From Sipunculus nudus (lineage: Eukaryota; Annelida; Sipuncula; Golfingiida; Sipunculidae), in contig CM049310.1 in NCBI GenBank assembly GCA_026874595.1, positions 40,055,558 to 40,119,557 on the forward strand: 64,000 nt of DNA, in the 5' to 3' direction. Each line of letters begins with the position of its first letter. Position 1 is the first letter of the stretch. Under the pieces are notes generated by a model that worked only from the letters and a program-made list of their open reading frames with translations, was not told where the DNA came from and ran no database searches. The translations under genes were made by a program, and so were the position numbers. Below, in pieces: positions 48,401 through 59,760 of the stretch.

Positions 48401-51400
48401 CTGGGACAAAACGTGAACTTGATCTGTAACTGGTCATTATCTGCCCACACACCAAAAATCAGGCCAATATCTGCAGGTATTGTGAACAAAAGTCTGTACA
48501 AGTGTATTTGTCATGAAAATTTATGTTTTACATGAAATTTTCTATGTTCAGGAGCCGTAAAACAGTCAAAAGTAGGTCAACCAGGACGAAATGCAAACTC
48601 AATCTGTAACTGGTCAATATCTGGCCACACACCAAAAATCAGGCCAATATCTGCAGGCACTGCGAAAAAAAGTCTGTACATGTGTATCTTTCATGAATAT
48701 TTCTATTTTTCATGAAATTTTCTATGTTTGTACAACGGTCAAAAGTAGGTCAACCGGGACGAAACGCGAACTTGATCTGTAACTGGTCTATATTTGCCCA
48801 CACACCAAAAATCAGGCCAATATCTGAAGGCATTGCGAAAAAAAGTCCGTACATGTGTATCTGTCATGAATATTTCTATTTTTCATTAAATTTTCTAAGT
48901 TTAGGAGCCGTCAAACGGTCAAAAATAGGTCAACTGGGACAAAACGTGAACTTGATCTGTAACTGGTCATTATCTGCCCACACACCAAAAATCAGGCCAA
49001 TATCTGCAGGTATTGTGAACAAAAGTCTGTACAAGTGTATTTGTCATGAAAATTTATGTTTTACATGAAATTTTCTATGTTCAGGAGCCGTAAAACAGTC
49101 AAAAGTAGGTCAACCAGGACGAAATGCAAACTCAATCTGTAACTGGTCAATATCTGGCCACACACCAAAAATCAGGCCAATATCTGAAGGCACTGCGAAA
49201 AAAAGTCCGTACATGTGTATTTGTCATGCTATTTCATATTTTTCATGAAATTTTCTATGTTCAGGAGCCGTAAAACGGTCAAAAGTAAGTCAACCAGGAC
49301 GAAAAGCGAACTCGATCTGTAACAGGTCTATATCTGCCCACACACCAAAAATCAGGCCAATATCTGCAGGCATTGCGAAAAAAAGTCTGTACATGTGTAT
49401 CTTTCATGAATATTTCTATTTTTCATGAAATTTTCTATGTTTGTACAACAGTCAAAAGTAGGTCAACCGGGACGAAACCCGAACTTGATCTGTAACTGGT
49501 CTATATTTGCCCACACACCAAAAATCAGGCCAATATCTGCAGGCATTGCGAAAAAATGTCCGTACATGTGTATCTGTCATGAATATTTCTATTTTTCATT
49601 AAATTTTCTAAGTTTAGGAGCCATAAAACAGTCAAAAGTAAATCAACCGGGACGAAACACGAACTCGATCTGTAACTGGTCCCTATCTGTCCACACACCA
49701 AAAATCAGGCCAATATCTGCAGGCACTGCGAAAAAAAGTCCGTACATGTGTATTTGTCATGAAATTTCATATTTTTCATGAAATTTTCTATGTTCAGGAG
49801 CAGTAAAACGGTCAAAAGTAGGTCAACCAGGATGAAACGCGAACTCGATCTGTAACTGGTCTATATCTGCTCACATACCAAAAATCAGGCCAATATCTGC
49901 AGGCATTGCGAAAAAAAGTCCGTACATGTGTATCTGTCATGAATGTTTCTATTTTTCATGAAATTTTCTAAGTTTAGGAGCCGTAAAACGGTCAAAAGTA
50001 GGTCAACCGGGACGAAACGCAAACTCGATCTGTAACTGGTCTATATCTGCCCACACACCAAAAATTAGGCCAATATCTGCAGGCATTGCGAAAAAAAGTC
50101 CGTACAACTGTTTGATTTCGGAATGACGGAATGACGGACATGGGTAAAACTATATGCCCCGGCCACTTTGTGGCGGGGGCATAATAAATGACTACATTTA
50201 AAATTCTGTAAATTTATTTATCATAAGTATTATATTAAGTTATATTAAGTTTATCATAAGTAAAACCTGCCACAATGCAGAAGTAACAATGTAAGAATAT
50301 TGAATATATACATAATTAATGAGTCACTTGATATCAACAATATAATTATCAACAATATATACATCGTTATCATCAAGAATAATAATTCATCAAAACATTT
50401 TTTATTTTATTTTCATTATACTGATTTTTTGTTATTTTATCATAACTTTACTAGTTTGTAGTTCATGTAATTATGAAAAGATGAAATATGTAGTAAACTG
50501 GAATTTTGAGTTGTTTTTGGGTTAAGCAAATATAGAAATCAACTATGTATTACCAATAATTTGTATAAAAATCATAATATATATATAAAGTGAAGCGTGG
50601 AGGCGTATAATGGATAGGGCGCTAGACTTGTGGCCGCAAGGTCATGGGTTCGTGTCCCGTTCTGACCGCCGTCTGTGCTGAGACTCCTAGGCAAAGTCTT
50701 TACCACAAGGGTGCCCTCTCTCAACCCTGGAGTGAATGGGTACTGGTCATGGGAGGAGGGCAAATATAGAACGAATAACCTTCTAGCGCCTGATATGGCT
50801 GCTTGTGTTGTATGCTCCCCAGGGAGCCAAGAAAAACTACAAGAATGAACACGCAGTAAAAACCAGGAAGGCAAACTGTAAATCGGAGGAGACTAACAGT
50901 GATATCAGACTATAAAGCAATACCTTTGCCTTTAATTAATGGTATAGTTGTGTTAGTCTATATAATTAACAAGTTAGTCTGTCTAAAAGGTTAACAATTT
51001 CTCTTTCTCATTATATAAATATTTTGTCCTTTTGTCCTATTGATCATTAAGGTACTTCACTTCACTAAGTGCAGAATCTGTTTGAGAAATTTAATTCAAA
51101 TTGTAGGAAAACAGTTCACATTTGGCAATATCTGAACCAGACTATTGGTATCAAGAGAGACATGCACTTATGACACAATGATGAAATATTCATTCAAACT
51201 TGGTTGGGGGTTTCATTACGTGGTAATGGCCTGATGCATTTAGAATAAATCTAAATAATGTATGTATTATACTGAATCAATCTATATATACTGCTGTATG
51301 TAGCAAAATTCCATACCTTGTGGATCCCTGGTGAGCTGCAGTGAGACTGTTGTCTATACCTAAGGCCTGTCTAAAATCTATATATGCTTTATCATATCTG

Positions 51401-54400
51401 GAATTGAAATAAAAGGAGTACCATGAAAAGCAAGAACTGCTCGATACAATCCAGATCTCACATGCACATTATAGATTTTTGTTCATCATTTTCTTTTGAA
51501 ATATATATCAAAGCTTTTGTTTTAATTTAACTAGAATATATATTTTTTTTTAAATCTTAAATTTCTAATTTTAAAGTATTATCCTTCATGGAAAAAATAT
51601 AATTCCAAATACCAGAACCTAATATCACCCCATTTTCTCTTTAATCTGCTGACAATTTTTTTACTGGTCCAAGACAAATGAATGAATAAAAGGGTCCACA
51701 GTTTTACATGTGGCCTAAAATGTGCTAAACCCCAGGCCAAACAGGAGACAAATCAGTAACCCAGTCCTTTACCCTTACCATTTCACCCCCACACTACACA
51801 GAAAGTTATAATAAATATCTGATTAACAAATTTTGCCAAGTTTCACTAGACTGGTTTTTGATATCTTTCAATTTACACATATGAAGACTCGTGTGAATAA
51901 CTCATGAGCTTTGATTTATCCAACGTTTTTCTTGCTTTATGACCATGATCTGGTTGGTATACCTTTCTATTGTTTCATAAGCTGCAGCTCTCCTGAGTAA
52001 AGGTTTAACAGCCCCCGGCAGCAGTGACAGGGCCTGCGTGCAGTCTAGTATACAGCCTGGACAGTCTCCGATCTTTGACTTACAGGCTGCTCTGTTACTG
52101 TACAATACTGACAGGTTCATGCTGTGATTCTGTTCATCTGAAAACAAAATCACTGTCAGAATGGCATTCAAAAGTTTCACCTAGAGCAGTTTTCATAAGG
52201 GCTTGTGCTTGAAAGTGATAAATACATAATGACTGGTATGTTTATTAATGCCATCAACAAGAATGGATATAAAAAATAATACAATCATCCTGAAATAGGA
52301 AATTTATATTGCTAACTGAACAAGTTTTCAGATTATTCTCAATCTTGCATGGAAAATACTGTAACTAAGACTGTGAGAGTCTGTCAAGACATTACAAAGC
52401 AATTAAGTGCTGCTGCAGTTGAAAAAATTAGCAATTATTGGCTAATTCTTTGTACCACTGAATACATATAAATCCACTAAGACCCAATTAATCATTAGTT
52501 CTTTACCCATGCTTTCACAGTGCAGTACCAGTTTGTTTAGTTTTATTTTCTAGTCTTTAACAAAAATAAATGAACTGTATTTTCTTAAGCTAAACATTTG
52601 TAAGTAAAGGCTTTGTTGTGGTTAAACTTTTTTAAATGTAAAAAATAAAAATGTATTGATGGTTGGTAAAACAGGCTTACCAGCTTCAACTACTTCAATA
52701 GCTGACGTGTACTTTTCGATAGCTTCAGCATACTGGCCACTTTTATATAACATAGTTCCCTTGTCCTTCAGCACAGCACCACCAGGGGGCAGTGGCGGGG
52801 GTGGGGCAGGTGGTGATGTCCCATGAGGCTCAGCAGGCACGACCTCAGGTGCTGGGTTTGTTTCTGCTGATTTACTGGCTGCTTCTGGTCGTTCTGACAT
52901 GACTGGAGCAGCATCACATGGACCAGCAACTGCTGTGCTGTCAGTCTGATCTCTGCTGTCAGCATCAGGGGCTATTGTTGCAGTCTCTTGCCCTACAGTC
53001 TCCTGTTTTTCAACCTTAACACCTGAACCTTGTTTTTCAACATTTGTACCTGGTTTTTCACTGCCTGAATCACAGTTTTCAGCTTTTTTCCCCTCAAATG
53101 AATTATTGATTTCTGGATCTGTACATCTGTTAGAGGCAGGAGGACCTTGCCCTCCTGTACCTGCTGTTGTTACATCATCTGCTGTCCAAATGTCCTTCTG
53201 ATTACCATCCTGACTGACTGCATCAGCACCAGGCACAGACCCAGCTCCTGCAACAGCAGCTGTGGTTTTTATATCACTGATTCCCTTGCTGTTCTCCCTT
53301 TCTCCATTCACCATTTTCTGGGATTTGATTTCTTGCTCTCTAGAGTTGGAGGAAGAATCCTCCTCTTCCTCTTCTTCATCTGACGATCCTTCCACCTCTG
53401 TTATCACCATTCTTCTGCCTTTCACTTTTTGTTCCTCCAGGTGTTTGTCAACTTCATTTAGGGTTTTCTAAAAAAAGTTATTTTTTTTGTAAAGCAGATC
53501 ATCTAAGTCAGCAATGGGGTATAGAATTCCCTGGTCTATTTACAGTTATATGTAAAGCAAATGTTTATCAGCGCCGTCCAGTGTTCATGTACGAAATGGT
53601 ATTTCCTTTATAGTTTCTGTCTAAAATTCACTGGACATTTATTGTCTAAAAAAAGGTTGCTTCTAAATGTCATCTAGCAATAATAGTATTTTATATCAAA
53701 TTCAAAGCAGCACATAAGGATGTTAATAAAATTTTGTGATCAATTCCTTGAGATAAGAGAGAGTAGAATTTGGGAATTAAAATGTCATGTGAGGACATAC
53801 CAATAGTGTTGACACTAGCCGTATTCAAAAGAAAAGGGTATGAATAACAATTTTTTGAGATATCACTACAATTTGGAAACATGAAACTTTTAATAAAAAA
53901 ATTCATTAAAAAATAATAATTAGGCCTACAGGCCTAATGCAAACCTGTGCAATGAGATTACACCAGGTATAATGCTTCAATGTTGGACCATTACTTTTCA
54001 AGAACATGTGTAACATGTATATGAACAATGCAAGTACTAAACACTTACAACAAGAAACAATTAAACAAACATCACTGCTGCAATTCTGGCATGGGTGCAC
54101 ACAACACAAAAACTAGAATATGGGTAGTCAACAAGCGACTACGTGTATCCACCAAAAACAGAGTGGGAAAGGTGAAGTGAGGCATGGATTGAGTGGTAAG
54201 GGGAAATATAGTGAGGTGTGTTGCATAATAGCCTGGATGTCTACAGCCCAAATGTGTATGTAGGTTGCGCCACCTACCACAAAATCCAGAAAGCTGTCAA
54301 AGATGTATAAACATGCAAAATTTTAGGCAGATAAGTCAAACCACTACTGAGATATGAGTGATTTTAGCCCACAGCAGACAAACAGACGGATGCTGTGCAA

Positions 54401-57400
54401 AAATGGTGGCAGGTGGCGCCACCAATTTTGTGTATGATTAATAGATATGTGAGATCTATACACATGCAAAATTTCAGGGGTATATGTCAAACCAGTCCTC
54501 ATATATAAGCCTGAATGTCTGCAGCGTATACATAAATATAGGTGGCGCCACCTGCCACAACATCGAGAAAGCTATCCAAGATGTATAAACATGCAAAATT
54601 TTAGGCAGATAAGTCAAACCACTTCTGAGATATGATAGATTTTAGCCCATGGCAGACAAACAGACGGACGCTGTGCAAAAATGGTGGCAGGTGGTGCCAC
54701 CAATTTTGTGTATGATTAAGAGCTATGAGAGATCTATAAACATGCAAAATTTCAGGGGGATATGTCAAACCAGTCTCGAGATATAAGCCTGAATGTCTGC
54801 AGCATATTCAAAAATGTAGGTTGCACCACCTGCCACAAAATCCAGAAAGCTATTCAAGATGTATAAACCTGCAAAATTTTAGGCAGATATGCCAAACTAC
54901 TGCCGAGATATGAGTGATTTTATCCAACGGCAAACAAACAGACGGATGCTGTGCAAAAATGATCGCAGTTGGCGCCACCAGTTTTGCCTATGATAAAGAG
55001 CTATGTGAGATCTATAAACATGCAAAATTTTTGTGCAATCGGTCAAATGGTTCCTGAGATATGAGCTTGGATGTCTGCAGTGTAAATTTGAATGTGGGTG
55101 GCGCCACCTGTCATAAAACAAGAAAGCTGTCAAGGATGTATAAACCTGCAAAATTTCAGGTGGATAAGTGAAACCACTGCTGAGATATGAGTGATTTTAT
55201 CCCAAGGCAGACACACAAATGGATGCTGGGCAGAGAGGAAAGGTAAGAGGTCAACCAAAAATGAGGGCGCAGCAGTTCACATGTGACCGATCATAATTCC
55301 GAAGTTTAAAAAATCTGCCCAGTCGTTATGGAGGAGTTCTCCGGAAACCTATGTGGTGATGGCGGCAGCGTCGGCATCCAACTGAAAACATAGTATCCTC
55401 AAAACCCTGTTTTGGCGGATACACTGAGTGTAGCTGGCACAACCAGTCTTATATACAATGAAGAGATATATGCATATGCCCCATGTCAGACTGATATGTC
55501 AAACCCTTCCTGTGAAATAAGCAGGGACATACACTGTGCAAAAATTATTGTAGATGGAGCCACCAGTCTTGTACACTATAAAGCTACCCGATGTATAAAC
55601 ATGCCCAATTTTAGGCTGATGTATCAAATTCCTCTGTAGAAATAAGCAGGCACATTCACTGCAAAAGTCAATGTAGGTGGCACCACCTGTCTTGTAAATG
55701 AGAATACCATCAAAGACGCATAGACAGGTCAAAATATCAGTCCAATACATCAAACTTTCCCAGAGTTTGATGCACTGGGCTGACAAGGCTTAGGTGAGTA
55801 AGGCAGTTGCCCCCGAGTGACCTGTGACAAATTGCTGCCTCAAGCTACTGCACTGAGTGAACTCTTTACCTGCACCTGGCTAGACTGAGTGAACTTTTGA
55901 CCTGTACCTGGCTGCACTGAGTGAACTTGACCTGTTGCATACTCTGACACAGTTGGCAGTCTCCCAAAGCTATAAACAGATTCAGGCTGAACTTTGGTGC
56001 CAAATATGCTGCAGTGAGCAGTTTGCCAAAGCTATAAATAGAATGCAGCTACTGCACTGAGTGAACTCTTGACCTATACCTGGCTGCACTTCTTCCAATC
56101 CTGGCACTGTGCCAAAACTATTTATAGAGCTGACATCATCTTGGCTAATGGCCAACATCAAGTGCTGCCATCTGTACACAAAAGTGGTCCCTACTTGAAA
56201 TAACTTTGAAATTTATTTTCCCAATACAAAATGCTTCTCAGCTGACTTTTTATAAAAAAGAAATCAGGAATATATGTAAAATTATTAGGGATGCATACCG
56301 AATGCAAAATTAAAATACAGATATATCTCACTGATGGCAAATTCTTGAATTAAGTTGAGTAGGGATACCAATAATTTATAATCCATGTACAGTTGTCTTT
56401 ATATAGCCACAGAGAGCTGAATATCCATGATTGTAACATTGCCTGGTATGATGAATAACTTAAATCTAAATTTGTTAAAAGCTCTTAAAAAAACTTTCTT
56501 GTCAATATTAACTAAAGATAACCTGAAATCTAAATGTCTAGTGGCATGATGTAATAGATGCTGATAAACTGGTGCCAGGTTAGATGTAACAGCATCACAC
56601 AGCTAACATATATGGTAAAATGACTCAATTCAATCTCCATAATTCAGCCAAAAATCATTCATGTGGAACCATTAATGACAATTATTATTAGAAAAAATTA
56701 TTGTAGGGATTATCCTTGTAAAATATTTAAGAAACTGGCTTCAGTGGCATCAGTGGAAAAACGTTTCGCAAGTTTATAACTCATATAGGAAGATACAGAA
56801 AACTGGCTAAGTTCAGCTCCCCGTAACTCAGCCAAAAAGCACTGAACCAAAACCAATTGAACAAACTTAAATTATCAACATCTGAGGATAATTAATGTGT
56901 GAGATTTAAGAATTTGGCCCAGTGGTTTTTGAGAAGAAGATCTTTGTAGCCACTGAGCTAAAATGGGCTGTTATGGCATATGACTAAATTCAGATTCCCA
57001 TAACTTAGCCAAAAGTCACTGAAAAGAGACCACTTGAAAAAACTTCAGAAAGCACTACCCTATGATCATTTCTGTGCGATATTATACATTTTGGCCATAT
57101 GGTTTCAGAGAAGAAGTTTTTTGTAGCCCTCAGTGTGATACAGGCACTGATGACCCCGTACAAAAAAGGCCGATGCAGGTGGCGCCACAAATACATCAAT
57201 TTCAGATATGACCTATGTGACCAACATTGGCATAAAATTTGGCGATGATAGCTCCAGCTGTTTCTGAGATTTAAATTTTAATATGCTTTTTTGCACAGTT
57301 AACAAAGTCCAACCTCCTGTAACTCAGGCAAAAATCTCCGAACTGGAACCATTCAAACAAACTTGAGAAAGATTGTTCCAGGGATCATTTCTGTGAAATA

Positions 57401-59705
57401 TTGGACAATTTGGCTGGACAGTTTCGGAGAAGATTTTTTAAAGCTTTTTTAGCTTTTTCCCTATAAAATCTACGAAAATGCAGTTAGAAAAAAAATAAAC
57501 AAAATCCGATATAGTTTTTTGGATGACTGATTATTTGCAAAAGAATTTGTGATGATAGCTCCTGCCATTTTTGAGATAGCTATGGTTAATGTACAGACGA
57601 CGCATGACGCACCATACACGACGCACGACAGACGCCACCACATCGCATAAGCTCACAGGTTCGTTAAAAATGTTCAAGTGTAACCAAAACCTAATCAGGT
57701 TTGGAAACCCATATTATACACCTGCAATTACAATTTGAAGCAGATGTGAGTGAAACTCAATGGGATATCACGCTGCATATAAATTGTTTACTGATGGACG
57801 GACAGAAAGACACATTGAGCTGATCACTCTACACCCAATTCTGCTGAGGTGGGATAGTAACCATTATCATAATATATAAAATATACTGTGGGTTCCTCAC
57901 CTGTGCTAACTTATTGTGGGGTTCCATTTTCAGCACATACACGAGATCTGACTTGGCCTTGGTGTATTCCTTCTTGCCCTTGTATGATGTTCCACGTCGT
58001 AAATAAGCTGTTGGTCAAAACATAAATCTGAATTAGAACCTCTATACAGTGACCATCCTCCCTTGATCAAGCTAATTTTTATACAGTAGACTGGTTATTT
58101 TATTAATATGATACTTTATTTTTATACATTATATGTTGTATGTAAAAGCTTTTTCAGCATTATTCAGTGGTGGTAGCATATTAATATAACATTTTTTTAA
58201 CCATGAATTTTCAATGTTTACATTTTAATCTCCCTTTTTCTCAAGGCCATCACAAGTTTTCCTTTTTCATCAGAACTCCTGGTAAAAAATAGAGCACTGC
58301 CCTTGATTAATATGGCATCTCTATACATGTCCTATTTTTAATTAAAAACATGTTACTTGAATAACACAAACAACTGTGTCTTTCAGGAAAGCAAAAGGAT
58401 GTTTGCTGATAATCTATATTAAGATTTATACAGATAGCTAGAACTATTGCAGTTGTTACAGATCTCCTTTGTTCTAACCGCTGCTTTATATAGCAAGATT
58501 CTCAGACCAATGAGAGCATGGTATCACAAAGTGCACCAAACTCCAGTTTCTCCTAAGTTTTCAGCTGTTGTTGGTCTGATTCTTGGTCTGTGCCAGTCCT
58601 GATGTTGAGACCTTGAAAAACTATAAAAAGCAGCAGTTAAAACGGAGGAGCTCTGGAACAAATCCACAACTACTATGAGTTTTCTGTGTTATTAATGACA
58701 TCTGTAGGTTAATAAGTATATGGATGAGTTATATCTAACCTTTCAAATTTTCTGGTTCCATTTTCAAAACCTGATTACAATCCTTGATGGCTTTGTCCCA
58801 GTCTTCAAGCTTCAAATCTGATTAATAAGGCAAAATACCAATTTATATGTGAATCTTATTCTACTGTATATAAATTACAGCAATGTGTCTATTTTTTTAA
58901 AGTGTCATAATAAAAAAATCTACCTATGATAACCAAATTTACATATTTTAACTGATCAACAATTCTAATTGTCCTCAATTAGCAGACAGTAATGGAATTA
59001 ATATTAACTGGTTTTAGTGTGAGATACTAAGAACAGGAACGTATGGATATCATTCTAAGAGAGAAGACTTGGGTTTATAATATGATTAATTTGGATGTAA
59101 AAGAACAAATGCATACCTTTCACTTACTGATATTTAATTTACCCTTCATAAATTATACTTTTCAACACGGAGATCTCATTAAACAAACACATTGCATGTG
59201 GTATCTTAATGCAGTAATTGGCCACTTACGGGCCAGTGCCCTGTTGTTAAAGGCAGCTGCTGTTGGTATGAGGGACAGACTTCTGGAGTAGTACTGAACA
59301 GCTTCTGTGTAATCTCCAGCTCTGTAAGCCTACAAAATGTGTAACAACTTACAGTTACGCTGGACACATTACAGTCACATACAATACATTAACACCAGTC
59401 AATTTACAACTGAAGAAGATAAATTATACAGTTGAGATACATTTCAGTTACAGTTACACAAGACATATTAAAGTGAAATGAAAGTGTTATATTGAATACA
59501 CTACAACTTCTTGAGATAAATTTGTTTGTATCGGACACATTGTACACAAACAATTCAAGTACCACTTACATAAGGTTTATTAATATTACATGAGATCTGT
59601 ACATTACAATTTCGCAAAACATTACAATTACACAAAGCAAAAGTTTCAGTGTTTTTTAATCATTTAAACTGAGGAAAATATGAAAATATACTACATATGG
59701 ATAAT

Positions 59706-59760
<55 letters not shown>

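Noticed and set aside
48179-49781. Three 118-codon frames nearly identical to each other
   Set aside because: They are the same satellite monomers read three times, with no independent coding sign.
47052-50182. Possible CRISPR-like array of regular repeats
   Set aside because: The ~177-bp units are directly adjacent with no unique spacers, and the context is a eukaryotic intron.
50590-50665. Possible tRNA gene
   Set aside because: Box A- and box B-like motifs are present but no full cloverleaf. A second copy with the same tRNA-unrelated body shows a SINE.
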